A DNA stretch of 64,000 bases from Pigmentiphaga sp. NML030171 (lineage in GTDB: Bacteria; Pseudomonadota; Gammaproteobacteria; Burkholderiales; Burkholderiaceae_B), in contig NZ_NINX01000024.1 in the NCBI RefSeq assembly GCF_002188635.1, positions 124,001-188,000 of the forward strand, read 5' to 3'. The notes under the pieces are model-generated. The model searched no databases. It saw only the letters and a program-made list of their open reading frames with translations, and had not been told where the DNA came from. Shown one piece after another: positions 27,821 to 36,811 of the stretch. Position 1 is the stretch's first letter; the number at the start of each line of letters is the position of its first letter. A program made the translations under genes and the position numbers.

Positions 27821-29561
27821 GGGCGGACAGGCCCGCGACACGCTGGCCAAGGCCTTGTCGGGTCCCGGGGAGGCGCCCGCCGCCAGCAGCGCGGCCGAAG
27901 GCATGGCCCGGGCCAACGCGCGCCGCATCACCCGCTACGAAAGCAACAACTGGACGATCTCGGGCGCGCGCACCGCGTCGGGCAAGCCCATCCTGTCCAA
28001 CGATCCGCACCGGGCCCTGTCCATGCCCTCGCTGCGCTACATGGTGCACCTGAACTCGCCGGGCTGGAACGTCATCGGCGCGGGCGAGCCGGCGCTGCCC
28101 GGCGTGTCCATCGGCCATAACGAACGCATCGCCTTCGGCCTGACCATCTTTTCCTTCGGCGACGAGGAAGACCTGTACGTCTACGAGACCAACCCCGCCA
28201 ACCGCGACGAATACCGCTATCAAGGCAAGTGGGAAAAAATGCGCCTGGTCGAGGAGACGATCAAGGTGCGGGGCCAGGCCGACGTGAAGGCGACGATCAA
28301 GTTCACTCGCCACGGCCCCGTGCTGCACGAGGACGCCGCCCGGGGCAAGGCCTACGCCATGCGCGCGGCCTACCTGGAGTTTCCCGGCACCGCCGCCTAC
28401 CTGGCCAGCCTGCGCCTGAACCAGGCGCGCAACTGGGACGAGTTCACCGCCGGCATGGCCCGCCACTACACCCCCGGCGAGAACATGGTGTATGCCGACG
28501 TGGACGGCAACATCGGCTGGTTCGGCGGCGCGCTCGCCCCCATCCGGCCCAAGGCCGGATGGTCGGGACTCCTGCCCGTCCCGGGCGACGGCAGCTACGA
28601 ATGGGACGGCATCCTGCCGGGCGCCTCGCTGCCGCGCGTGCTGAACCCGGCCAAGGGGTTCTACGCCACGGCCAACGAGTACAACGTGCCGGACGACTAT
28701 GCGCGCAAGGACATGTCGGCACGCGAATGGTCCGATCCCAACCGGGTCCAGCGTATCGGCGAAGTCCTGGGCGGCGCGCGCGGCCTGACCGTGCAGGACA
28801 CCGTCAAGCTGCAATACGACGACCTGTCCATCCCCGCGCGCGACCTGATGGGCCTGGCCGCATCGTTGTCCTCGCCCGAGGCCGAGGTGGCCGACGCGCT
28901 GCAGCGGCTCAAGGCCTGGAACCATCGCATGTCGGCCGATTCGGTGGCCGCCACCATCTATGAGTTCTGGCAGTACGTCATCGTCGCCAAGGTCTCGGAC
29001 CTGTACGTGCCGGCCGCCAGCCGGGCCACGTTCGGCGACCTGGACAAGCGGCTGGTGATGAACAAGCTACGGGCACCGGACGCGGCCTTCGGCGCCGAAC
29101 CGGTAAAGGGCCGCGACACGCTGCTGCTCGATGCGCTCAAGGAAGGACTGGCCAATCTGAAGGAGATCCTGGGCAACGATCCCGCCGGGTGGAAGTGGGG
29201 CGACCTGTTCCACATCAAGTTCGACCACCAGCTGGCGGCGCTGCTGCCGGCCGACCAGCGCGCCGCGCTGGCGACCGAGCGGTATCCGATGAGCGGCAAC
29301 ATCGAGACCGTCTACCTGGGCGCCTATGGCGCCGACTTCCGCAAGATCCACGGCGCGTCCTACCGGCAAGCCATAGACGTGGGCAACTGGGACAACTCGC
29401 TGGCCATGAACGTGCCGGGCCAGTCGTCGGATCCCTCCAGCCCCTACTACAAGAACCTGCTGCCGCTGTGGGTCAAGGGGGAGCTCTTCCCCATGGCATT
29501 CAGCCGGCAAAAGGTCGAGAGCCTGAAGGCGGAGAGCGTCACGCTGCAGCCGGCGCGTTGA
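27821..29561 (+). pseudogene. penicillin-acylase-family N-terminal-nucleophile hydrolase lacking its alpha subunit
   Basis: The beta subunit is complete and starts at the nucleophile Ser of SNNW (codon at 27942). It has SGARTASGKPILSNDPHRAL, GVSIGHNERIAFGLT and a full C-terminal region, about 540 residues in all. In this family a signal peptide, an alpha subunit of about 200 residues and a spacer precede the beta subunit and are needed for self-cleavage and substrate binding. They are absent: acylase-like sequence begins near 27822 (GGQARDTLAKAL), directly at the MFS remnant. An internal ATG at 27903 is in frame, but no functional enzyme is expected. Such enzymes normally cleave amide side chains of beta-lactams or acyl-homoserine lactones. 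Confidence 0.82.
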
Positions 29562-29569
29562 GCGGCACG

Positions 29570-29594
29570 GGGCGCGGCCGCCACGGCCGCGCCC
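29570..29594. terminator. GC-rich hairpin between convergent genes
   Basis: GGGCGCGGCC (29570-29579) and GGCCGCGCCC (29585-29594) form a perfect 10-bp stem with a 5-base loop, 8 bases after the acylase stop and before the convergent MFS stop. There is only a short T stretch (CTTTCC) nearby, so it is at best a weak or bidirectional terminator. Confidence 0.5.
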
Positions 29595-29641
29595 GCGGGG
29601 CTTTCCTCGTCGCCAGGAACCGGACTCCTCGGCACATCCCA

Positions 29642-31246
29642 TCAGGAGGCCGTGCGGCTGTGAACCGCCAGCAGGTGGCGCACCGAGGGCCGCTCCGGTC
29701 CCCGGTGAAAGCGCAGGGCTTCCTCCTGGACATCGGCATCGGCCTTCGAAACCCGCTTGTGCTGGCGCAGATGCTCGGCCCATGACTCCACCTGGAACCA
29801 TTCCAGCATGAGCCCCGGCCGGGCCGCATCCTCGGTCACGCCCCAGGCATAGGCGCCATCGCGCCGCCGTTCGGCCGACAGCCGCTCCAGCGCGCGCAGG
29901 AAAGCCGCCCGGTCCGCGGGATCGATCCGGTATTCGACCAGGATCAGCACCGGCCCCCTGTCGTTCTCCACCGGTGCGGCCGTCAAGGGCTCGGGCCAAT
30001 GGTTCGAGGGCACGAGGTCGGCCTCGCCCTTGGGCAGCTTGAGCAGATGCGACACCACGCCCACGATCACCAGTCCCGCGGCGCCCGCCAGCAGGGCGGC
30101 GGGCACGCCCACCCATTCCGCCACGGCGCCCCAGGCCAGGCTGCCCGCGGTCATCGCGCCGTTGAACACGGTCAGGTAGACGGCCAGCGAACGGCCGCGC
30201 ACCCAGTTCGGCAGGATGGCCTGCGCCGTGCCGTTCAACGTGGTCAGCGCGGTGATCCACGCCGCCCCCAGCACCAGCAGTCCGACCACCGCCAGCCACT
30301 GCGGCGGCGCGAAGGACAGGCCCGCCATGACGGCCGCCGTCACCAGCGCCGCGGCCAGCAGCAGGCCATCGGCGTCCAGCCTGTCGCGCAGCATGGGCAT
30401 GACCACGGCGCCGCCTATCGCGCCCAGGCCCACGGCCCCCAGCAGGATGCCGTAGAACCCCGCCCCGCCGCCCAGCAGCCCGCGCGCCACCAGCGGCAGC
30501 AAGGCCCATACCGAACTGGCCAATGCGAAGAAGCAGAACGCGCGCACCAGCACGACGTGCAGTTCGCGGCTGGCCCGCGCATAGCGCAATCCCGCCCGGA
30601 ACGCGCCCAGGAACTGCTCCGACAGTTCGTCGCGCGGCGTGGGTGGCCGGCGCCACCACAGCAGCGCGGCGATCACGAAGGCATAGCTGATGACGTCCAC
30701 GCCATAGGTCACCGCGCCGCCCAGGCTCGCCAGGATCAGGCCGCCCAGCGCGGGACCGATGGCGCGCGCGATGTTGATGCCGAGCGAGTTCAGCGCCACG
30801 CCGTTCTTGATGTCCTTCTTGTCCACCAGCTCGGGCACGATGGCCTGCCACGTGGGCCCCATCAGCGCCGCGCCGATGCCGCCGAGGAAGGTCAGCGCGA
30901 CCAGCGAGCCGATCGTCTGCATGCCCCAGGCCGTCAGCAGCATCAGGCCGACACTGACGCAGGCCAGCAGAACCTGGATCGCGATCAGGAATTTGCGCCG
31001 GTCCAGGATGTCGGACAGCACGCCGGCCGGGATCGCCAGAAGGAAGATGGGCAGCGTGGCGGCGGCCTGCACCATGGCGACCGCCGTGGGCGAGGTCGAC
31101 AGGTCCGTCATCAGCCAGGCACTGGCCACGTCACGAATGAAGCTGCCGGTGTTGCCGATGATCGTCGCGCCCCACAACACGGCGAACAGCTTCTGCTTCA
31201 GGGGCCCGAAGCCGCCCCGGGAAGTGCTCTTGACCGCTTCGCTCAC
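29642..31246 (-). CDS. MFS exporter (EntS-like) with C-terminal ABM/EthD-like domain
   Basis: This 534-residue protein has a 12-helix MFS_3 part (1 to about 410): FAVLWGATIIGNTGSFIRDVAS at the start, GVLSDILDRRKFL in the helix 2-3 loop, and LPNWVRGRSLAVYL later. A soluble C-terminal domain (about 430-534) follows; VLILVEYRIDPADRAAFLRA and WGVTEDAARPGLMLEWFQVES look like a dimeric alpha/beta-barrel (ABM-like) fold. MFS_3 members export siderophores, drugs or metabolites; the extra domain suggests ligand sensing (inference). The start is GTG at 31246 with GGAGGA 6 bases before it. It sits 12 bases after the amidohydrolase gene. Confidence 0.88.
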   Translation of the reverse strand: MSEAVKSTSRGGFGPLKQKLFAVLWGATIIGNTGSFIRDVASAWLMTDLSTSPTAVAMVQAAATLPIFLLAIPAGVLSDILDRRKFLIAIQVLLACVSVGLMLLTAWGMQTIGSLVALTFLGGIGAALMGPTWQAIVPELVDKKDIKNGVALNSLGINIARAIGPALGGLILASLGGAVTYGVDVISYAFVIAALLWWRRPPTPRDELSEQFLGAFRAGLRYARASRELHVVLVRAFCFFALASSVWALLPLVARGLLGGGAGFYGILLGAVGLGAIGGAVVMPMLRDRLDADGLLLAAALVTAAVMAGLSFAPPQWLAVVGLLVLGAAWITALTTLNGTAQAILPNWVRGRSLAVYLTVFNGAMTAGSLAWGAVAEWVGVPAALLAGAAGLVIVGVVSHLLKLPKGEADLVPSNHWPEPLTAAPVENDRGPVLILVEYRIDPADRAAFLRALERLSAERRRDGAYAWGVTEDAARPGLMLEWFQVESWAEHLRQHKRVSKADADVQEEALRFHRGPERPSVRHLLAVHSRTAS

Positions 31247-31258
31247 GTCGCGTCCTCC

Positions 31259-33145
31259 TCAGACCGCCCAGCAGGAACAGCCCAGCGCTCCGAAGAAGCC
31301 CCGGGCATCGGACACGGGCAGCTTCGATGCCCAGGCCCTGGCATGCTCGTGCCCATGCAGGCCGCAGGCTTGCGCGCAGCCGCACGCGGCCACCCGGCGG
31401 TAGCCCAGCGAATGGCGGCCGGCGCCCTCGGGCTCGGCCCAGGCGGCATAGCCGCCGAACAGGCGAGTGGGAGACCAGTCCGGCATCGGCGGCGGCAGGG
31501 GATTGTCGTCCAGGCCGGCGAATCCGCCCGCGCCGTACACGACACGGCCGCCCACCATGGTCAGCTCCGAGGTCAGGAAGGAAATCTCGTCCTCGGCGCA
31601 GGCGAAGAAATCCTTGTCGAGCACGATCAGGTCTGCCAACTGCCCTGGGGCGATGCGGCCCCGCCGCCCTTCCTCGTTCGAGAACCAGGCCACCTTCTCG
31701 GTCCACATGCGCAGCGCCGTCTCGCGATCCAGGCAATTGCGCCGGGGATACAGCGACAGCCCACCCACCGTCTTGCCGGTGATCATCCAGGCCAGCGACA
31801 CCCAGGGGTTGTAGGACGCCACGCGCGTGGCGTCGGTGCCCGCCGACACCTTCACCCCCTTTTCCAGCATGCGGGCGATGGGCGGCGTGGCCTCGGCCGC
31901 CGCGGCGCCGTAGCGTTCGACGAAATACTCGCCCTGGTAGGCCATGCGATGCTGCACGGCGATCCCGCCGCCCAGCGCGGCGATGCGGTCGATGGACCGG
32001 TCCGAGATGGTCTCGGCGTGATCGAAGAACCAGTTCAATCCCTTCAGCGGGATCTCGCGGTCGACCTTCTCGAACACGTCCAGCGCGCGCGAGATGGTCT
32101 CGTCGTAGGTCGCATGCAGGCGCCAGGGCCAGCGATTCTGCGCCAGGATGCGCACCACCTCCTCCAGGTCGCCTTCCATCTGCGGCGGCATCTCGGGACG
32201 ATGCTGGCGGAAATCCTCGAAGTCGGCGGCCGAGAACACCAGCATCTCGCCCGCGCCGTTGTGGCGGAAATAGTCGTCGCCCTGCTTGTACTGCACGCTG
32301 GAGGTCCAGTTCAGGAAATCCTCCTTTTCGTGCTTCGGCTTCTGCGTGAACAGGTTGTAGGCCAGGCGCACCGTCAACTCGCCGTCGTCGGCCAGCTTCC
32401 GGACCACCGCGTAGTCGTCGGGGTAGTTCTGGAAACCACCGCCGGCGTCGATCACGCCCGTCACCCCCAGGCGGTTCAGCTCGCGCATGAAATGCCGCGT
32501 GGAATTCACCTGGTAGTCGAACGGCAGCGTCGGGCCCTTGGCCAGCGTGGCATACAGGATCTGCGCGTTCGGCTTGGCCAGCAGCAGCCCCGTCGGATTG
32601 CCCTGGGCGTCGCGGGTGATTTCTCCCCCCGGGGGCTCGGGCGTATCCTTGGTATAGCCCACCGCGCGCAGCGCCGCGGCGTTCAGCAGCGCGCGGTCAT
32701 ACAGGTGCAGCAGGAACACCGGTGTGTCGGGCGCCGCCGCGTTGATCTCGGCGATGGTCGGCAGGCGCTTCTCGGCGAACTGGTGCTCGGTGAAGCCGCC
32801 CACCACGCGCACCCACTGCGGGGGCGGCGTGATCGCGACCTGCCGACGCAGCATGTCCATCGCGTCGGCCAGCGAACGCACGCCGTCCCAGCGCAGTTCC
32901 ATGTTGAAGTTCAGTCCGCCGCGTATCACGTGGGTATGGTTGTCGATCAACCCGGGCAGCACGCTCCGGCCGCCCAGGTCGATGATGCGGGTCGCCGGCC
33001 CGGCCAGGGCCATGACTTCCCGATCGTCGCCCACGGCCAGGAAGCGCCCGTCCTTGACCGCGACGGCGGTAGCCGACGGATTGGCCCGGTCCAGCGTGGT
33101 GATGCGGCCATGCCGCAGGATGACATCGGCGGTGGTGGCGCTCAT
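31259..33145 (-). CDS. YtcJ-like amidohydrolase with a Cys/His-rich C-terminal tail
   Basis: This 628-residue amidohydrolase_3 family enzyme has metal-binding NHTHV after GLIDN, a carboxylate/His set including LHATYDETI, FDHAETI and the late Asp in SAGTDATRV, and the composite-domain end GRIAPGQLADLIVLDKDF. Substrates of this group are amides or N-formyl compounds; they are mostly unassigned. After the usual end (about residue 580) there is a 45-residue tail with CGCAQACGLHGHEHA and GCSCW, which could bind a metal. It is probably the first gene of an operon with the MFS gene at 29642. Confidence 0.88.
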   Translation of the reverse strand: MSATTADVILRHGRITTLDRANPSATAVAVKDGRFLAVGDDREVMALAGPATRIIDLGGRSVLPGLIDNHTHVIRGGLNFNMELRWDGVRSLADAMDMLRRQVAITPPPQWVRVVGGFTEHQFAEKRLPTIAEINAAAPDTPVFLLHLYDRALLNAAALRAVGYTKDTPEPPGGEITRDAQGNPTGLLLAKPNAQILYATLAKGPTLPFDYQVNSTRHFMRELNRLGVTGVIDAGGGFQNYPDDYAVVRKLADDGELTVRLAYNLFTQKPKHEKEDFLNWTSSVQYKQGDDYFRHNGAGEMLVFSAADFEDFRQHRPEMPPQMEGDLEEVVRILAQNRWPWRLHATYDETISRALDVFEKVDREIPLKGLNWFFDHAETISDRSIDRIAALGGGIAVQHRMAYQGEYFVERYGAAAAEATPPIARMLEKGVKVSAGTDATRVASYNPWVSLAWMITGKTVGGLSLYPRRNCLDRETALRMWTEKVAWFSNEEGRRGRIAPGQLADLIVLDKDFFACAEDEISFLTSELTMVGGRVVYGAGGFAGLDDNPLPPPMPDWSPTRLFGGYAAWAEPEGAGRHSLGYRRVAACGCAQACGLHGHEHARAWASKLPVSDARGFFGALGCSCWAV

Positions 33146-33213
33146 GATTGCTCCTCGGTGGTGGACCTGGGTGACCGCCGTGCGCGGCCGGGAGCCGGCA
33201 CACGCGCGGAGGT

Positions 33214-33894
33214 TTACCTGGCCGGGTTGGGACCGATCCGCTCGCCGTGCTGGACGCGCTCCGCGCCATTGTGCACGTGGGTGATGGCATAGTCGATGCC
33301 CATGCCGTAGGCGCCCGAATGTTCCTTCACGATGCCGGTCACGGCGTCATAGGTCTCCTTGCGGGCCCAGTCGCGCTGCCATTCCAGCATGACCTGCTGC
33401 CAGGTCACCGGCACCGCACCCGCCTGCACCATGCGGTCCATCGCGTACTTGTGCGCATCCAGCGACGTACCGCCCGAGGCATCGGCCACCATGTAGATCT
33501 CATAGCCGCCCTCCTTCATCGCGCACAGCGCGAAGGTGGTGTTGCAGACCTCCGTCCAGAGCCCCGACACGACGATCTTCTTGCGCCCGCTGGCGGCCAG
33601 CGCGTCGCGCACGTTCTGATCGTCCCAGGAGTTCATCGAGGTGCGTTCGAGAATCTTGTTCTGCGGAAACACCGCCAGCAGCTCGGGATAGGTGTTGCCC
33701 GAGAAGCTGTCGGTTTCCACCGTGGTGATGGTGGTGGGGATATCGAAAACCCTGGCCGCCTTGGCCAGCGCCACGACGTTGTTCTTCAGGACCTGGCGGT
33801 CGATCGACTGCACGCCGAAGGCCATCTGCGGCTGCTGGTCGATGAAGATGATCTGGCTGTTCTGCGGGGTCAGGACGTCTAGATAATGAGACAT
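33214..33894 (-). CDS. isochorismatase-family cysteine hydrolase (YcaC-like)
   Basis: This 226-residue protein has the cysteine-hydrolase triad region: Asp in IIFIDQQ and Cys in VSGLWTEVCNTTFAL, with the conserved cis-peptide segment before it. The layout follows YcaC-type and nicotinamidase-like members, which hydrolyse small amides. The closing 40 residues are a short extension. It is flanked on the same strand by pirin (36 bases upstream) and the amidohydrolase, so the three may be cotranscribed; the substrate is unknown. Confidence 0.9.
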   Translation of the reverse strand: MSHYLDVLTPQNSQIIFIDQQPQMAFGVQSIDRQVLKNNVVALAKAARVFDIPTTITTVETDSFSGNTYPELLAVFPQNKILERTSMNSWDDQNVRDALAASGRKKIVVSGLWTEVCNTTFALCAMKEGGYEIYMVADASGGTSLDAHKYAMDRMVQAGAVPVTWQQVMLEWQRDWARKETYDAVTGIVKEHSGAYGMGIDYAITHVHNGAERVQHGERIGPNPAR

Positions 33895-33930
33895 GGCGGT
33901 TCTCCGTTGGGGAAACGATCAGGAAATGTG

Positions 33931-34632
33931 TCAGCCGGCCACGTCCACGAGGACGAGTTCGGTATCTTCGATGGCGGTCAGGCGTATCACGTCCTCGTCC
34001 CGGATCGCGGCGCCGTCCCGCGCCCGCAACTCCACGCCGTTGACGTCCACGCGGCCCGTGGCCGGCACCAGGTAGCCGTAGCGGCCGGCTCCCAAGCGGT
34101 ACTCCGCGGTCTCGCCCGCCTTCAGCGTGGCGCCGGAAACCCGCGCATCGGCACGAATGGGCAGGGCATCCTCGTCCCCCTGCATACCGCTGGCCAGGGC
34201 GACGAACTGACCCGAACGGTCGCCCTTGGGAAACGGCTTGGCACCCCAAGACGGCTGGCCGCCACGGCTGTCCGGAAAGATCCAGATCTGGAAGATGCGG
34301 GTCACGCCGGGCTCCAGGTTGTATTCCGAGTGCCGGATGCCCGAGCCCGCGCTCATGACCTGGACGTCGCCCGCCTCGGTACGGCCGCGGCTGCCCAGGC
34401 TGTCCTGGTGGGTGATGGCGCCTTCCCGGACATAGGTGATGATTTCCATGTCGGCATGCGGATGCGGCGGGAAGCCGGTGCCCGGGGCGATGGTGTCATC
34501 GTTCCAGACGCGCAGCGCGCCCCAGTTCATGCGGGCCGGGTCGGCATAGCCGGCGAACGAGAAGTGGTGCTTGGCATCGAGCCATCCGTGGTTGGCACCA
34601 CCCAGGCTCTCGTAGGGACGACGTTCGATCAT
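33931..34632 (-). CDS. pirin-family cupin protein
   Basis: This 233-residue pirin-like protein (YhhW type) has the metal-binding cupin motif in PPHPHADMEIITYV, a His in GAITHQDSLG, then SAGSGIRHSEYN and a second cupin half at the end. Bacterial pirins bind iron and can act as quercetinases. The start at 34632 follows GGAG by 6 bases. The gene is divergent from a LysR regulator at 34763; the 130-base region between them is AT-rich and should hold both promoters. This pirin/LysR arrangement is common in Proteobacteria. Confidence 0.92.
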   Translation of the reverse strand: MIERRPYESLGGANHGWLDAKHHFSFAGYADPARMNWGALRVWNDDTIAPGTGFPPHPHADMEIITYVREGAITHQDSLGSRGRTEAGDVQVMSAGSGIRHSEYNLEPGVTRIFQIWIFPDSRGGQPSWGAKPFPKGDRSGQFVALASGMQGDEDALPIRADARVSGATLKAGETAEYRLGAGRYGYLVPATGRVDVNGVELRARDGAAIRDEDVIRLTAIEDTELVLVDVAG

Positions 34633-34762
34633 GATGTTCTCCGCTTTCGTTGCTTCGATGAAGAGAACTATAGAAACTTGCCGACATGATTGAAATAGAA
34701 TTAATTGAAAACCATACTTTCCATTTTTTAGGTCAACATATCCACACGCCGGAAACGCATCC

Positions 34763-35683
34763 ATGAGCCGACTCCCCGACCTGGAAGCCTGGGCCATCTT
34801 CGCCAAGGTGGCCGAAACCGGTTCGTTCGCCCGGGCCGCGGCCGAACTGTCGCTGTCGCAGGCCACCGTCTCCAAGGCCGTCTCGCGCCTGGAAGGGCGG
34901 ATGAAGACCGTGCTGTTCCATCGCACCTCGCGTCGCATCTCGCTGACGGAAAGCGGACTGGCCGCCCTGGAACGCGCCTCGCGCATTCTGGAAGAAGGCG
35001 AGGCCGTCGAATCCGAAGTGACCGAGCAGTCCAGCAGCCCGCGCGGACCGATACGGATGACGGCCCCCATGTCCTTCGGCATCTCGCACGTGGCGCCGGT
35101 GCTGCCGGCGTTCATGGCGCGCTATCCCGAGGTCACCCTGGACGTGCACTTCAGCGACGAACAGGTCGACCTGATCGAGAAGCGCTTCGACCTGGCGCTG
35201 CGCATCTCCACGCTGGCCGACTCCAGCCTGCTGGTGCGCCGGCTGTGCACCGTGCGCATCCTGCTGGTCGGCTCCCCCGCCTACTTCGAGCAGCACGGCC
35301 GGCCCCGGCACCCGCGCGAACTCGCCGGGCACCGCGCCCTGCAGTACGCCTACGCGCGCGGCGGATCGAGCTGGCGCTTCCGCCATGCCCGTCATGGCGA
35401 ATTCACCCAGGCCATGCCCACGCCGCTGCGGGTGAACAATGCCGAGGCGCTGGCGCCCGCCTTGCGCGCGGGCGCCGGCCTGGCCCTGCAGCCGGAATTC
35501 CTGGCCTGGCAGGACCTGCAGTCGGGCGCGCTGGAAACGGCCATGGACGACTGGCAGGTGGACCCCATCGCGCTGCACCTGGTCACGCCGCCCGGACGCG
35601 GCAGGCCGGCACGCGTGCAGGCGCTGATGGAGTACCTGACGGCGCACTTCGTCGGCGAACCGTGGGCACGGGCCATCGACTGA
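34763..35683 (+). CDS. LysR-family regulator
   Basis: This 306-residue protein has helix-turn-helix GSFARAAAELSLSQATVSKAV and RTSRRISLTESG after it. It belongs to the CrgA-like branch, with the effector domain starting RGPIRMTAPMSFG. It is divergent from pirin at 34632, which it probably controls together with the isochorismatase-family and amidohydrolase genes downstream of pirin (inference from context). Confidence 0.92.
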   Translation: MSRLPDLEAWAIFAKVAETGSFARAAAELSLSQATVSKAVSRLEGRMKTVLFHRTSRRISLTESGLAALERASRILEEGEAVESEVTEQSSSPRGPIRMTAPMSFGISHVAPVLPAFMARYPEVTLDVHFSDEQVDLIEKRFDLALRISTLADSSLLVRRLCTVRILLVGSPAYFEQHGRPRHPRELAGHRALQYAYARGGSSWRFRHARHGEFTQAMPTPLRVNNAEALAPALRAGAGLALQPEFLAWQDLQSGALETAMDDWQVDPIALHLVTPPGRGRPARVQALMEYLTAHFVGEPWARAID

Positions 35684-35783
35684 CCCGGCCCGCCGCGTCA
35701 TCGGCCCAGGCGGCCGACACATGCCTGACACACGCGCCGACGATCATTCCCGCGGGCGCGAGGTCCATACAAAGGAGAAAACC

Positions 35784-36680
35784 ATGGCATGGCTGAAGAT
35801 CGCGGCGCTGGGCGCGGCGTGGGCGGTGGTCGGAGCGGCGCAGGCCGACGTCCCGACATCGCGGGAATACAAGGTGTTGCTCAAGCCCGCATTGTTCGCG
35901 GACCACCCCAAGAACGCATCCAACGCGTACCTGGCCGACCTGAAGGCCGCGCTGGCCTCCGCCGGCTTCGACCGCAGCATCGACGGCAGCTTCGCCAAGG
36001 ACAAGGAGCGCACCGTGCGCTTCTACGACTCGCCGGGCAGCTGCCAGCTGCGTGCGCAGTCCTATTCCTTCCGCGAACGCGTCAGCGACAAGCGCGAATC
36101 CACGCTGAAGTTCCGCTCGACCTCCCAGTCCGCGGCCGCGGGCGTCACCATCACCGGCAGCGAATCCGGCGCCGACTCCAAGTTCGAGATGGACAAGACC
36201 GCCTCGGCCACGGCCTATTCCCGCTCGACCAAGCAGAACTTCTCGAGCGGCAAGAACCTGAACAAGATGAAGGACGTCACCGACCTCTACCCCGTCGCGA
36301 CCGGCCTGGACATCGTGCGGGACGACCCGCTCGTCGTCGTGGGTGGCCTGTCGATCTGGGAAAAGACCTACGACGGCCCGGACAGCGACCTCGGCCAGCA
36401 AGGGGCCGATTTCACCGTCTCGCTCTGGTACCTCAACGAGAGCGACACCACGCCCGTCGTGGCCGAAGCCTCGTTCACGGTCGAGGCCAGCGGCGGCGAC
36501 TTCACCAACAAGGTCACCCAGCGCTCCGAGCTCATCTTCAACACCATGACCCAGATGAGTTCCTGGACGGCGCCCACCGCCATTCCGAAGACGAACTGGG
36601 TCTATCAGTACAACCCGTCGTTCTGCTCGAGCGGCCAGGGCGCGGAAATCGAAGCGTCGGCCACGGCGCAGCCGTTCTGA
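35784..36680 (+). CDS. exported protein of unknown function, possible CYTH-like fold
   Basis: This 298-residue protein has a signal peptide (IAALGAAWAVVGAAQA). AAAGGAGAAAACC gives a strong ribosome site before ATG 35784. I do not recognise the family with certainty. The order EYKVLL, RTVRFYDSPGSCQLRAQSYSFRER and ESTLKFRS resembles the first strands of CYTH/triphosphate-tunnel proteins (ExExK-like, then YFDT and RLR), but a periplasmic location would be unusual. The second half has alternating strand-like segments and one C-terminal Cys pairing with an earlier Cys at most. It stands alone, with a hairpin after its stop. Confidence 0.65.
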   Translation: MAWLKIAALGAAWAVVGAAQADVPTSREYKVLLKPALFADHPKNASNAYLADLKAALASAGFDRSIDGSFAKDKERTVRFYDSPGSCQLRAQSYSFRERVSDKRESTLKFRSTSQSAAAGVTITGSESGADSKFEMDKTASATAYSRSTKQNFSSGKNLNKMKDVTDLYPVATGLDIVRDDPLVVVGGLSIWEKTYDGPDSDLGQQGADFTVSLWYLNESDTTPVVAEASFTVEASGGDFTNKVTQRSELIFNTMTQMSSWTAPTAIPKTNWVYQYNPSFCSSGQGAEIEASATAQPF

Positions 36681-36688
36681 TTGCCGGC

Positions 36689-36708
36689 GCCCCGGCACGA
36701 ACCGGGGC
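36689..36708. terminator. hairpin after the exported protein gene
   Basis: GCCCCGG (36689-36695) and CCGGGGC (36702-36708) form a perfect 7-bp stem between two convergent genes. No T run follows, so the terminator call is weak. Confidence 0.35.
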
Positions 36709-36811
36709 GTCCGAGCTCGCGCGCAACGATGTACCGGCCGCGGCGGCTCCGGCTGCGGCAAGCTCGGCCGGCCAGCCCGAGGGGAGACGCTGACCGGCCA
36801 CGGATCGGCGC

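Noticed and set aside
29999-33292. Plus-strand open frame of about 1,100 codons over the MFS and amidohydrolase genes
   Set aside because: Low-complexity His/Gln/Arg/Gly composition and full overlap with two real genes on the other strand.
34633-34762. Small gene in the AT-rich pirin/LysR gap
   Set aside because: No frame of useful length with a ribosome site; it is better explained as a divergent promoter.
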